Positions 25,768 to 34,674 of a stretch of DNA of 64,000 nucleotides are shown in pieces. The notes below the pieces were generated by a model. It had not been told where the DNA came from, ran no database searches, and was given only the letters and a program-made list of their open reading frames with translations. The stretch is from Trichormus_B sp936914905 (GTDB lineage: Bacteria; Cyanobacteriota; Cyanobacteriia; Cyanobacteriales; Nostocaceae). Location: NCBI RefSeq assembly GCF_039871975.1, contig NZ_JBDPLL010000001.1; one strand, written 5' to 3'. Position 1 is the stretch's first letter; each line of letters starts with the position of its first letter. Position numbers and translations under genes: made by a program.

Positions 25768-26475
25768 ATGACCCAAAACCCATCTAAAAAGCCTATAGTT
25801 ATCTCTCCATCTATCCTATCAGCCGATTTTAGCCGTCTGGGTGACGATATTCGCGCTGTAGACAAAGCGGGAGCAGATTGGATTCACGTCGATGTAATGG
25901 ACGGACGTTTTGTACCTAATATTACAATAGGTTCTCTGGTTGTGGAGGCGATTCGTCCGATTACAACCAAACCTCTGGATGTCCACTTGATGATTGTGGA
26001 ACCAGAAAAGTATGTAGAAGGTTTTGCTAAGGCTGGTGCTGATATAATTTCTGTACACGCTGAACATAACGCTTCACCTCACCTCCACCGGACTTTGGGA
26101 CAAATCAAAGAACTCGGGAAACAAGCTGGAGTTGTGCTTAACCCCGGTACACCTTTAGAATTAATTGAATATGTACTAGAACTGTGTGATTTAGTGCTGA
26201 TTATGAGCGTTAACCCCGGTTTCGGTGGACAAAGCTTTATTCCTAGCGTAGTTCCTAAAATTCGCCAACTGCGTCAAATGTGTGATGAACGCAGTTTAGA
26301 CCCTTGGATTGAAGTTGATGGTGGATTGAAAGCCAATAATACCTGGCAAGTTTTGGAAGCAGGAGCTAATGCTATTGTAGCGGGTTCTGCTGTGTTTAAT
26401 ACTCCTGATTATGCTGAGGCGATTAACAATATTCGTAACAGTAAGCGTCCCACACCAGAATTAGCAGCTGTTTAA
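25768..26475 (+). CDS. rpe: Ribulose-phosphate 3-epimerase
   Basis: Interconverts ribulose-5-phosphate and xylulose-5-phosphate in the Calvin cycle and pentose phosphate pathway. 235 residues from the ATG at 25768; an upstream in-frame ATG would add 15 residues not seen in the family. TIM-barrel signatures: ISPSILSADFSRLGDD, HVDVMDGRFVPNITIG (metal-binding His and Asp), DVHLMIVEPEKY, MSVNPGFGGQSFIP and WIEVDGGL (second Asp), AGSAVF. A terminator follows about 40 bases after the stop. Confidence 0.97.
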   Translation: MTQNPSKKPIVISPSILSADFSRLGDDIRAVDKAGADWIHVDVMDGRFVPNITIGSLVVEAIRPITTKPLDVHLMIVEPEKYVEGFAKAGADIISVHAEHNASPHLHRTLGQIKELGKQAGVVLNPGTPLELIEYVLELCDLVLIMSVNPGFGGQSFIPSVVPKIRQLRQMCDERSLDPWIEVDGGLKANNTWQVLEAGANAIVAGSAVFNTPDYAEAINNIRNSKRPTPELAAV

Positions 26476-26514
26476 TTTAGTCAGATTGAGTTTCAATTAG
26501 ATACAGTGACAAAA

Positions 26515-26550
26515 AGAGTAGGGTGATTAATATTCATCCTACTTCTTTAT
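26515..26550 (+). terminator. Rho-independent terminator of rpe
   Basis: AGTAGGGTGAT pairs with ATTCATCCTACT (stem AGTAGG at 26517-26522 with CCTACT at 26538-26543), followed by TCTTTATCTT. Confidence 0.7.
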
Positions 26551-26620
26551 CTTAGACTGGTGAATAGGGCTATTTTGCCTGTATACTAGACAAATATGCA
26601 ACATATGCAACAATAGTTAT

Positions 26621-27018
26621 ATGACCAGGGTTTATCTAGATATCAGTATTTATAATCCTCCATTTAACGACGAAAGACAGCCCAAAATATTTCTAGAAAC
26701 ACAGGCGGTTATTTTAATTTTACAAATGGTAGAAGTTCAATTACTAGAATTAGTTAGTTCTTCAGTTCTAGAATATGAAAATAGCCGTAACCCTTTTATG
26801 TTTAATAAGCAATCAATGGTTCAATATTTACAAATAGCCTAATTAAGAGTATTAGTAGATGAAAATATTAGAACTAAAGCCAAGCAATTAGAAAAACAAG
26901 GCATTTAACCTATTGATGCACTTCATGTAGCTTGTGTAGAAGCATCATCACTTGCGATGAAAGATTAATTAATCGTTGTCAATATTTATCACTCAAAGTA
27001 ATTAACCCAACAGATTGA
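26621..27018 (+). pseudogene. PIN-domain protein (broken)
   Basis: Begins MTRVYLDISIYNPPFNDERQ (first PIN strand, with D-I-S-I for the usual D-T-C-I) and continues LETQAVILILQMVEVQLLELV, SSVLEYENSRNPF. After an in-frame stop at 26842 it goes on with LRVLVDENIRTKAKQLEKQGI, another stop, and PIDALHVACVEAS, the D-A-L-H-V-A block with the later catalytic Asp. Several TAA/TGA stops make it non-functional. The small gene at 27035 follows directly and is its usual neighbour in related genomes (recollection). Confidence 0.7.
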
Positions 27019-27034
27019 ATTCTGGAGATAGAAG

Positions 27035-27274
27035 ATGAGTATTAAAGTGATTAACGAACAAGAAGATTTACAGGAAGTGATGCAGGTTTTGCTTGCTCAC
27101 TTAGAACCAGCAAAAGTAATGAAATTTTGGGCAGCTTGTAAAATAGGTCAAGGGGATTATTTACAAGTTAAAGAAAACCTATTTTCTGGAGAAACAGTTG
27201 ATAGCTCATATGACAAAATTCAAGAATATCAAAAGTTGACTGGTAAATCATCAACGGTTATACATAAAAAATAA
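27035..27274 (+). CDS. Small protein next to a PIN gene, possible antitoxin
   Basis: 79 residues, intact. Hydrophilic, helix-rich, with LQEVMQVLLAHLEPAKVMKFW, CKIGQGDYLQVKENLFSGE and a lysine-rich end. No DNA-binding motif is clear. It sits 17 bases after the broken PIN gene, suggesting it was the partner of that toxin. If so it is an orphan antitoxin now. I cannot assign a family with certainty. Confidence 0.5.
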   Translation: MSIKVINEQEDLQEVMQVLLAHLEPAKVMKFWAACKIGQGDYLQVKENLFSGETVDSSYDKIQEYQKLTGKSSTVIHKK

Positions 27275-27299
27275 ATAGCTCTGTAATTCTGTAACTTTT

Positions 27300-27887
27300 A
27301 TGACTGTAGTTACTGCTAAACGCTTCACTATAGCTGAATATCACCATATCACCGTCTAGCGGAACTCGGCTTCTTTAGAGAAGATGAGTGATTGGAATTA
27401 ATTAAGGGTGAATCATACAAATGACTGCAGAAGTTACACCCCATTGTGTTTGTAAAACACTGTTATGTCAGCAATTGATTCAACTTTTACTAGGCCGTGC
27501 TATGCTCTGGTCAGAGGACAACAGCCTATTATTATTCCTAAGCATAGCGAACCAGAACTAGATTTAACCATTGTTCGTAATGTCAATGGTAATTATCTTT
27601 CAAGCCATCCTAAACCATCTGACATTTTACTTTTAATTGAAATTTCTAATTCCATTTAAAAATATTACAAAGAAGTAAAATTACCTCTTTATGCAGAAGC
27701 AGGTATTTCTGAGTATTGGATTTTTAATTTAATCAATCATCGTTTAGAGTTTTACAGTGAGCCTTGTCAAGATTCTCAAAGTAATTTTGATTATCGTCGT
27801 AAATTGATTTTATTGCCTAATGAGTCTGTTAAATTTCCTTATTTCCCTGATTTAGTTCTGGATTTATCTAAGGTGTTTCCTGGGTAA
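27300..27887 (+). pseudogene. Uma2-family (DUF820) endonuclease-like ORF (broken)
   Basis: Pieces in several frames: MTVVTAKRFTIAEYHHIT at the start; SEPELDLTIVRNVNGNYLSSHP and SDILLLIEISNSI in the middle; KEVKLPLYAEAGISEYWIFNL, then FPYFPDLVLDLSKVFPG at the end. This is the order of Uma2 proteins, with the PD-(D/E)XK-like core P-D-(L)...LLIEIS. At least two frameshifts and several stops. One of four decayed Uma2 ORFs in the window. Confidence 0.75.
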
Positions 27888-28335
27888 ATAATGAATATTA
27901 GATAAGATAAACACATCTACATCTATAATAAGCAAATTATACTTATCCTAAATAGGATAATAAAATTATTCAAGCCCGCAAGTTTAAGAAAAATGTTTTT
28001 ATTTACCAAATAACTCAACCTACATTCAGGTAATATACCAGTTGTAAGTTTTTTTACTGAAAGATTTAGTTTTTTTTTTGAACCAGAACAAAGCCATTTT
28101 GATTAATTGGTTAAAATCTCATTCAATTTCAATTATTAATGATAATAGTTTTCTCAAATAAAAGTTTCATATCAACAAAGATATAAAAGATATAAAAGAC
28201 TACCAAACCACAGCGAAAACACTATAGTAACAGTTGATAACAACAAAACATTATATGAACAAGATTTTTAGCTGTAGTCATTACAGTTATTATGGTGTAG
28301 AGTGAGCATTGCCCACCCTACATAATTATACATTA
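27888..28335. other. Gene-free AT-rich stretch
   Basis: No coding region is seen. It contains a short inverted GTGAGCATTGCCCAC-type repeat near 28300 and long A/T runs. Confidence 0.4.
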
Positions 28336-28893
28336 TTACTTCCGAATACCCAACCATTTAGCCGCCGCAATCCCAATAATTCCTGCCACAATAGGATTAC
28401 TGAGAAACTTGATAATTCCTGGTTGTTCCGCTAACACTTCACGGAAAACATCAGGATAATTATGATAAGTAAAAGATGCAAGATTACTCACATCATCAGC
28501 AGTCATATAGTTAGGGTTGTGAGTAGAAATATTTAACTGTTGTTGTAAACGATTTCCGTCCAGTCCTCTTTCTTTTAATTGTTTGAAAAAAGCCCGTGCG
28601 ACATCATCCCGTTCATTGGGTTTAATTTGAGAAATTGCTTTTTGTAATTCAGGCTCCATTTGACTAGGAGGAATGCTTTCTGGATGTAAAGATTGACTGA
28701 ATAATTGCCGACGTTGATCTGTTGTTGTCCATTGAGCAAAATTATCAAAAGTCTCATATTCATTTGTGGTATCGGCTTGCATATTATCCAAATATTCAAC
28801 ATTTGTGTGAGCCACATCTTTCATGATATCGCGTTTATATTCTTCACTACTTCTCACCGGATTTCTCTCCTGTTTTATATTTACACAATCCAA
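28336..28893 (-). CDS. Conserved hypothetical protein
   Basis: 185 residues, no family recognised. Mostly hydrophilic, with a helical centre (ELQKAISQIKPNERDDVARAFFKQLKERG) and a short hydrophobic C-terminal segment ending in a basic tail (IVAGIIGIAAAKWLGIRK), which could anchor it in a membrane from the cytosol. An ATG at 28824 is a plausible later start. It begins 33 bases after the stop of the lipoprotein gene on the same strand, so the two are probably one operon, perhaps stress-related given the dead csbD upstream. Confidence 0.65.
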   Translation of the reverse strand: MDCVNIKQERNPVRSSEEYKRDIMKDVAHTNVEYLDNMQADTTNEYETFDNFAQWTTTDQRRQLFSQSLHPESIPPSQMEPELQKAISQIKPNERDDVARAFFKQLKERGLDGNRLQQQLNISTHNPNYMTADDVSNLASFTYHNYPDVFREVLAEQPGIIKFLSNPIVAGIIGIAAAKWLGIRK

Positions 28894-28925
28894 CTTTATT
28901 TTGAACTTTCAATAACCTCTTATGG

Positions 28926-29366
28926 TTAGCTATACCTAATTTGATTTGTCTGAGCAATATAATCAGCAGTCAAAATTAATTTCTTATCAGGTGCATATAT
29001 CAAAACCTTCAAGTCTTGATTAGGGAAATTCTTTCTAAAACCTTGGACCAAGGAGTTTGCTAGTGGTTGCACTTCATTAGGACTAACTTGAGGAGAAATA
29101 ACTACACCTAGTTTGTTATTATCTCTAACATAAGCATCTGTAACTAATCCTTTAGAAGTTTGCACAACCCAGTTGCCAAAATTCTGCCCTCCGGGAGTAT
29201 TACCAAGTTCTAATTCTGGATAGGTAACATCTCTTCCTACTGCTGATGGAGTAATTGTGCGGTCTGATTCTGCGACTCTTCCACCACCACAAGCGGTAGT
29301 TAACGTTAACACCAAAATCAAAACTAAAGATATCAAAATTTTACGACTCTGTTGAATTAGAATCAT
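28926..29366 (-). CDS. Putative lipoprotein
   Basis: 146 residues from the ATG at 29366, which has GAGGAGAAA just upstream. A signal peptide ends in a lipobox (SLVLILVLTLTTACGGG), so the mature N-terminal Cys is likely lipidated. The mature domain of about 115 residues contains GGQNFGNWVVQTSKGLVTD and LVQGFRKNFPNQDLKVLIYAPD. I do not recognise the fold. Probably in an operon with the gene at 28336. Confidence 0.72.
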   Translation of the reverse strand: MILIQQSRKILISLVLILVLTLTTACGGGRVAESDRTITPSAVGRDVTYPELELGNTPGGQNFGNWVVQTSKGLVTDAYVRDNNKLGVVISPQVSPNEVQPLANSLVQGFRKNFPNQDLKVLIYAPDKKLILTADYIAQTNQIRYS

Positions 29367-29585
29367 AATTTTTCTCCTCAGACAACTCAAAATTTAAGTT
29401 GTATTTTTGATAGAAACAGGACTTACGCTTTTACGGCACTGGCATATCATTATAGTACGTCAGGTACCAAAAATCTGTTGATGTTAACCAATTTATAGGT
29501 CTGACACACCCTTCAATAGACTTGAATGTGACACTTCTATAAGTCCTAAGAAATATGAACTGAATTTTATTCAAACAATCTTTTT

Positions 29586-29775
29586 TTAGTCAAGCTTTTG
29601 CTTCACATTATATTTGAGATCTTCTACAGAGTGACGTACTTCACTTTCTGCTTGTTTTCCTTTACCTTCCTTCGGCTTGATATTTGGGATCACCAGTAAT
29701 ATTTCCTAAGGCTTCTTGTGCTTTACCTTCAATATTTTTACCTGTCGCTTTAGCCCGTTCTTCTAATCTTATTTA
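29586..29775 (-). pseudogene. CsbD-like stress protein (frameshifted)
   Basis: Reads RLEERAKATGKNIEGKAQEA, then LGNITGDPKYQAEGR, stop; a one-base shift restores GKGKQAESEVRHSVEDLKYN and VKQKLD. That is the CsbD family sequence (small hydrophilic stress protein, G-K-x-x-E-A-x-G-x-x-T-G-D). The start codon is also lost (ATA at the first position). A single frameshift means a recent death or a sequencing error. Confidence 0.7.
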
Positions 29776-29992
29776 GTTTACCTATAATTATTCATTACCA
29801 TACTAAATTAGCTTAAATATTAACTTAATACTTCCACCACAAGGTATACAAGATATATTAAGTATCTGTGTAAAAGGAATATATAAAGTAGAGTTAAGGA
29901 GTCAGAATTTCACAAGGAAGAATAAAGCAGGAAGAATTTCTCTTAGCTATCTTCACTAGATAATTTATTTTGCACAGCTATTTAAAAATAAT

Positions 29993-30030
29993 AAAAAAAC
30001 CCAGTTTCATTAGTAGACTGGGTTTTTTAT
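29993..30030 (-). terminator. Terminator, probably bidirectional
   Basis: AAAACCCAGT (ending 30005) pairs with ACTGGGTTTT (from 30017), with a T run on the plus strand and an A run before it, so it can end transcripts from both sides. It lies 25-60 bases after the stop of the RPI-repeat gene. Confidence 0.75.
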
Positions 30031-30054
30031 TATGGGAATAATGAATGTTTGAAA

Positions 30055-30408
30055 TTAGTCTAGAAAACCCATCAAAGTCTCAGAATCATCAACAGTATTT
30101 GATGCTATTGGACGATTACCAAATATTGAATAGTTTTTCGAAACCACCAATGCACTAGAACCGATAGGACGAATACCGGATAGGTTAATGCTGCTCACAA
30201 CTTGGAAGGTGTTAGCACTAATGGGACGAATTCCCATCGCATTGTAAGTTTCAACTACTTCTAAACTGCTTGTACTAATAGGACGTAAGCCAGCGATTGA
30301 TACTGTTCCCGAAAATTGTAAGTCGCTGCTGCCAATAGGACGCTCTCCAGCAACTACTATTGTCCCCTCAGAACAGGGTTCTGTATTACCTTGGTTATTT
30401 TCTTCCAC
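30055..30408 (-). CDS. Five-repeat 'GxRPI' protein, unknown function
   Basis: 117 residues. After a short acidic N-terminus with one Cys (NTEPCSEG) the protein is five tandem 19-residue repeats: AGERPIGSSDLQFSGTVSI, AGLRPISTSSLEVVETYNA, MGIRPISANTFQVVSSINL, SGIRPIGSSALVVSKNYSI, then FGNRPIASNTVDDSE and the end LMGFLD. G-x-R-P-I is invariant; the alternating hydrophobic residues after it suggest one beta strand pair per repeat. No signal peptide or TM. It has its own terminator and an isolated position. I recognise no family; a repeat scaffold or a processed precursor are both possible. Confidence 0.75.
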   Translation of the reverse strand: MEENNQGNTEPCSEGTIVVAGERPIGSSDLQFSGTVSIAGLRPISTSSLEVVETYNAMGIRPISANTFQVVSSINLSGIRPIGSSALVVSKNYSIFGNRPIASNTVDDSETLMGFLD

Positions 30409-30591
30409 TTTCTTATCTCCTTTGCAGCTGAGTGCTTTGTAAACTAATGCATCCAGCTTGTTACATGAATTTTACAATAATTAAGGCAAGGTTTATTTTT
30501 TCCTATAATCCTATAATATTAAGAGTGTAACCTTAAAAAATTACACATAGATATAAGTTTCTTCAAAACTGACACATAAGTAAATTAAAAG

Positions 30592-30632
30592 AGTGAATTT
30601 TTGTGAACAATAAGTGAATTTTTGTGAACAAT
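30592..30632. repeat. Direct repeat, two 21-bp units
   Basis: GTGAATTTTTGTGAACAAT occurs at 30593 and again at 30614 with a 21-base period, in the 320-base region between the RPI-repeat gene and uvrB. GTGAAC/GTGAAT could be part of a regulator site; no known operator is matched. Confidence 0.6.
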
Positions 30633-30721
30633 ATCTGACTCATAGGGATAGGCGATTGGCTACGCCAGTGCTAAAGGTGATCCCATCGCCACTATCGCTC
30701 GCTACTATGGGAAAGGGTATG

Positions 30722-30768
30722 TTCAGCAAAAATGGTCATGAGGGTATCTTCAGCAAAAACGGTCATGA
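30722..30768 (+). repeat. 27-bp in-frame duplication at the uvrB start
   Basis: TTCAGCAAAAATGGTCATGA (30722) and TTCAGCAAAAACGGTCATGA (30749) are 27 bases apart, an exact multiple of three, so both carry an ATG in the uvrB frame. Confidence 0.8.
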
Positions 30769-32762
30769 CAGAATTTAGTCTTCAAGCTCCTTTTAGTCCC
30801 ACTGGTGATCAACCACAGGCGATCGCTCAACTTATAACCAGCATCGAAGCGGGTAATCGTTACCAAACTTTACTGGGTGCGACGGGAACTGGTAAGACGT
30901 TTTCTATCGCCGCAGTGATTGAAAACGTTGGTAAACCGACCCTAGTCTTAGCCCATAATAAAACCCTTGCAGCACAACTATGTAACGAATTGCGGGAATT
31001 TTTCCCCAATAACGCTGTTGAGTATTTCGTCAGCTATTACGACTATTACCAACCGGAAGCGTATATTCCCGTCACAGACACATATATAGAAAAAACAGCA
31101 GCGATTAATGATGAAATAGATATGTTGCGACATTCTGCAACTCGTTCTCTGTTTGAACGTCGGGATGTAATTGTTGTTGCTTCTATTAGCTGCATTTACG
31201 GTTTAGGAATGCCGGCTGAATACCTCAAAGCTGCAATTCCCCTACAGATAGGTATGGAAGTTGACCAAAGGCAGATTTTACGGGATTTGACATCTGTGCA
31301 GTATAGCCGCAACAATGTAGAAATGGGTCGGGGGAAATTTCGCGTCCGGGGTGATGTGTTAGAAATTGGACCCGCTTACGAAGATAGAATCATTCGTGTT
31401 GAATTTTTTGGTGATGAAATTGACGCAATACGTTATATTGACCCTGTAACTGGGGAAATTCTCAGTAGTTTGCAAGCGGTGAATGTCTACCCTGCTCGTC
31501 ACTTTGTCACCCCAGAAGAACGTTTAGAAGTGGCTTGTGAAGATATTTCCGCAGAATTAAAACAGCAGAAATTAGCATTAGAAGAATTAGGGAAATTAGT
31601 CGAAGCACAACGCATAGATCAACGCACCCGCTACGATTTAGAAATGTTACGGGAAGTCGGATATTGTAACGGAGTAGAAAATTATTCTCGTCATTTAGCA
31701 GGTAGACAAGCGGGAGAACCACCAGAATGTTTAATTGATTATTTTCCTAAAGATTGGTTATTAGTAATAGATGAATCTCACGTTACTGTTCCACAAATTC
31801 GCGGGATGTATAACGGCGACCAAGCGCGGAAAAAGGTTTTAATTGATCATGGTTTTCGGCTTCCTAGTGCGGCGGATAATCGTCCTTTAAAAGCAGAGGA
31901 ATTTTGGCAAAAAGCTAATCAATGTATTTTTGTTTCTGCTACGCCGGGAAATTGGGAAGTAGAAGTTTCTGAAGAAAATATCATTGAGCAAGTAATTAGA
32001 CCTACTGGAGTAGTAGATCCAGAAGTTGTTGTTCGTCCCACGGAAGGACAAGTTGATGATTTATTAGGAGAAATTAAAGATAGAGTCGAACTGCAAGAAA
32101 GAACCCTAATTACCACGTTAACTAAACGCATGGCGGAAGATTTAACGGAATATTTGGAAGATAAGGGAGTTAAAGTTAGATATTTGCATTCGGAAATTAA
32201 TTCGATTCAGAGAATTGAGATTTTACAGGATTTACGAAATGGTAAATTTGATGTTTTGGTGGGTGTGAACTTACTAAGGGAGGGTTTGGACTTACCAGAG
32301 GTTTCTTTAGTGGCAATTATGGATGCAGATAAGGAAGGTTTCTTGCGTGCAGAAAGTTCGTTAATTCAAACTATTGGACGGGCTGCGCGTCATATTCGAG
32401 GTAAGGCGATTATGTATGCCGATAAGTTAACAGATAGTATGATTAAAGCTATTGATAAAACTGATAGAAGAAGGGGAATTCAAACAGCATATAACGAAAT
32501 TTACGGAATTACACCAAAACCAATTGTTAAGAAGTCAAGTAATGCAATTTTATCATTTTTAGATGTATCGCGGCGGTTAAATGCAGGTGATCTAAAGGTG
32601 GTGGATGAACATTTAGATGAATTATTGTTAGAAGATATTCCAGAGTTAATTATGCTGTTAGAAAAACAGATGAAGGAAGCAGCGAAAAAGATGGAATTTG
32701 AAGAAGCAGCAAAATTGCGCGATCACATTAAACATCTCAGGGATAAAATGTTGGGAAAATAA
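30765..32762 (+). CDS. uvrB: UvrABC excinuclease subunit B
   Basis: DNA damage-verifying helicase-like subunit of nucleotide excision repair. 665 residues from the ATG at 30765 (MTEFSLQAPFSPTGDQPQAI), the usual length; an upstream in-frame ATG at 30732 would add 11. Motifs: Walker A GATGTGKTF, the beta-hairpin YYDYYQPEAYIP, Walker B/DEAD-like LVIDESHVTVPQ, motif V/VI GVNLLREGLDLPEVSL and QTIGRAARH, and a C-terminal UVR domain (MEFEEAAKLRDHIKHLR) for UvrA/UvrC contact. No SOS box was identified. It stands alone, downstream of a partly duplicated leader. Confidence 0.97.
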   Translation: MTEFSLQAPFSPTGDQPQAIAQLITSIEAGNRYQTLLGATGTGKTFSIAAVIENVGKPTLVLAHNKTLAAQLCNELREFFPNNAVEYFVSYYDYYQPEAYIPVTDTYIEKTAAINDEIDMLRHSATRSLFERRDVIVVASISCIYGLGMPAEYLKAAIPLQIGMEVDQRQILRDLTSVQYSRNNVEMGRGKFRVRGDVLEIGPAYEDRIIRVEFFGDEIDAIRYIDPVTGEILSSLQAVNVYPARHFVTPEERLEVACEDISAELKQQKLALEELGKLVEAQRIDQRTRYDLEMLREVGYCNGVENYSRHLAGRQAGEPPECLIDYFPKDWLLVIDESHVTVPQIRGMYNGDQARKKVLIDHGFRLPSAADNRPLKAEEFWQKANQCIFVSATPGNWEVEVSEENIIEQVIRPTGVVDPEVVVRPTEGQVDDLLGEIKDRVELQERTLITTLTKRMAEDLTEYLEDKGVKVRYLHSEINSIQRIEILQDLRNGKFDVLVGVNLLREGLDLPEVSLVAIMDADKEGFLRAESSLIQTIGRAARHIRGKAIMYADKLTDSMIKAIDKTDRRRGIQTAYNEIYGITPKPIVKKSSNAILSFLDVSRRLNAGDLKVVDEHLDELLLEDIPELIMLLEKQMKEAAKKMEFEEAAKLRDHIKHLRDKMLGK

Positions 32763-32946
32763 ATTTATAATTAGCGCACTACTAACTTGTTTTGGACAGC
32801 AGCGTCTTGAATGACATATTTATTGCTTGTAAAAACCTGAATACCTGGAATAACACTATAATCCATGTCATCAGTAATAATATTAACTGTTCCTGCTCCT
32901 GCTCTGTTAATAGCTTCGAGCAGTAGGAAATCATCAGGATAGTGGA

Positions 32947-33389
32947 TTAAATAACCTGTAACTGTGGTTTAGGAGTGTAATTCCATTGGGGCAAGAATTG
33001 ATCAAAAACAATCTTCAGATTTGATTTGAAGTCAACAGCCACATTTCGGCTGGTTTGATAGGTCTTATAGAGAATGGTCGTCAAGAGTTTGAGTCCAGTT
33101 CGGGTGGTTGCTGTTGCCATGAGGTCTTTTACAGTCTGGACACTCTCAAAAATCAGCCCCTGACACAGGGGAGAAATATAAGGATTGTACTTGGAGGTGT
33201 AGGGGGGATAATGAGGGATGGGAATTTCCATGGCCAGTTCATTAACTAAGGCCTGTAAGTCCTGTGTGAAGATGTAATAGGGAGAGCTANNNNNNNNNNN
33301 NNNNNNNNNNNNNNNNNNNNNNNNNNNNNNNNNNNNNNNNNNNNNNNNNNNNNNNNNNNNNNNNNNNNNNNNNNNNNNNNNNNNNNNNN
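32947..33389 (-). mobile_element. ISAzo13-family element (second copy, gap inside)
   Basis: After the gap the minus strand reads SSPYYIFTQDLQALVNELAM, IPHYPPYTSKYNP, LIFESVQTVKDLMATATTRT and FLPQWNYTPKPQLQVI, stop at 32947. H-Y-P-P-Y-T-S-K-Y-N-P is the hallmark block of ISAzo13 transposases. A short internal deletion follows it (the usual I-E-H-R-L-F-P-H-V is replaced by YISPL). The 5' part lies in the gap. Its ends contact the two halves of a PIN gene. It shares the last 60 residues with the copy at 19429-19620. Confidence 0.85.
33290..33389. other. Assembly gap of 100 N inside an ISAzo13 copy
   Basis: Exactly 100 N; the missing sequence must include the 5' half of the transposase gene. Confidence 0.99.
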
Positions 33390-33771
33390 GCATTCGAGAC
33401 TGACCACTACGAGCCAGATCAGAACCTATAATTGCTATTACTACATCTGTCCTGTGGCATTTCAGACGAACTTCTTGCCAGAGTTTATCTAGCAAAGTTG
33501 AAATATAATAATAATTTGACTTTACTGTTCAATCATTTCTCATGTATCCGTAGGCAGTTAGGAAATATCGTTTTTCATAATAACTAAGCGTGATTGTATG
33601 TAGTGCCAATGGGATAACGCCAAGCTTTTCCACGTTTTTTATCAGGGTCTAAGTTACAATTACCAATGTGTTCTTGAAGAGCAGCTTCAACATCTAAATC
33701 GAGTTTATCCTGTTTACCTCTGTAAACTCATTTAAGAAATTGCCCTTGAACACTGGAATCTCTAATGAGTT

Positions 33772-34193
33772 CCTGGTGCTGTAGAAGTACAAAATTTGAT
33801 TCAAGAAACCCAATAAAATATTGATTTGGGTGAAGCAGAAGCGATTATTTTAGCTCTAGAACTAAAAGCTCATTTAAGTAGGTGGGCGGGAAAATTTATA
33901 ACTATTTCATCGCGAATTCAACAAAGCGGAATTAAGCAATCGGAAGGGTTTCAAGTAATTTACATTTTGTTACATAGTTATGTTTCTTTGTGTCTACCTA
34001 CTTACTATTAATGGATGAACGTCGACGTAGGATAGTCGCAACCAGCTATGGTTTACCAATAATCGGTTTATTAGGAGTCCTATTGCAAGGGAAACGAAAA
34101 ATGTTGATTCCTTCTGTAAAAGTTTTGATTGATCAACTAATTGAGCCAGCTGATTTCCGAGTGAGTGATCAATTGTACACAAAAATTGTATAA
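33772..34193 (+). pseudogene. VapC-like toxin of the DUF3368 type, split by a MITE
   Basis: Reads PGAVEVQNLIQETQ, stop, NIDLGEAEAIILALELKAHL, then 124 unrelated bases, then LLLMDERRRRIVATSYGLPI, IGLLGVLLQGKRKMLIPSVK, and ends at 34193. L-D-x-G-E-A-E-A-I-x-L-A and L-L-x-D-E-x-x-x-R are the DUF3368 PIN-domain signatures with catalytic acids. The start is lost. A minus-strand fragment at 33600-33720 (DLDVEAALQEHIGN, KRGKAWRYPIG) may be another small dead gene. Confidence 0.7.
33878..34001. mobile_element. Small MITE (about 124 bp) inside a DUF3368 gene
   Basis: Ends are GTAGGT and ACCTAC. Removing it rejoins ...AHL to LLLMDE in frame, which fixes its borders to within a few bases. Confidence 0.6.
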
Positions 34194-34305
34194 TCGGCTG
34201 GGGAAGAATTAATTATTTAGGAACATGGAACTGTTTAGAAGTATGCGATCACCTATTGAAGAGAAAGGAAACAGTGAGCGCTCGCGATCTTCACAACCAG
34301 TTTTT

Positions 34306-34674
34306 CTATCCCATTAATCTAAAATCAATCATAGTCTGACGATAAGCATCAGGTAAACCCGTATCAAAATACCTACCTTTAACAACATATCCTCTCATTC
34401 CCTCTTTTTGACGCAATCTCTCCAAACAAGAAGTTAACTGGAATTCACCCCTCTCTTGTCAATTTTGATTGATACTTTCTGCCAGGAAATCAAAGATTTG
34501 CGGTGTGAGTAAATATAAACCAAATATACATAAAAACTCATCCTGTACCATACCTTCCTTCAAGACTTGGCTTTTCATAAATTTCCGTTAAAGAAAGCAG
34601 AGAATTATTATCCTGCCAAATACCAGCCACACACCCAGCTTTATGAATAATTTCTTGTCGTATCGTTGTTAAGC
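34306..34674 (-). pseudogene. Sugar-phosphate nucleotidyltransferase, C-terminal remnant
   Basis: Minus-strand pieces: LTTIRQEIIHKAGCVAGIWQ, NSLLSLTEIYEKPSLE, then in another frame FGLYLLTPQIFDFLAES, GEFQLTSCLERLRQKEGMRG and KGRYFDTGLPDAYRQTMIDF. These match the second half of UTP-glucose-1-phosphate uridylyltransferase-type enzymes (F-x-x-Y-x-L-T-P and F-D-x-G-x-P). The N-terminal half, with the nucleotide-binding G-x-G-T-R motif, is gone. It is fused at about 34675 to the middle of an unrelated FAD oxidoreductase. Confidence 0.65.

Larger units (their letters stand above)
32771..33509 (-). pseudogene. PIN-domain gene split by an ISAzo13 element
   Basis: On the minus strand, 33509-33390 gives LLDKLWQEVRLKCHRTDVVI and IGSDLARSGQSRM. 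On the far side of the transposon, 32943-32771 gives IHYPDDFLLLEAINRAGAG, NIITDDMDYSVIPGIQVF and a final VQNKLVVR. The second part matches the end of a VapC-type PIN domain (D-x-x-L-L-x-A, then T-D-D-x-D-Y-x-x-I-P-G-I). The true N-terminus, with the first catalytic Asp, is not found upstream of 33509. It is located right after uvrB, convergent with it. Confidence 0.6.

Noticed and set aside
33600..33720. Minus-strand coding-like fragment (DLDVEAALQEHIGN, KRGKAWRYPIG)
   Set aside because: Too short and without recognised family or start; mentioned only beside the DUF3368 remnant.
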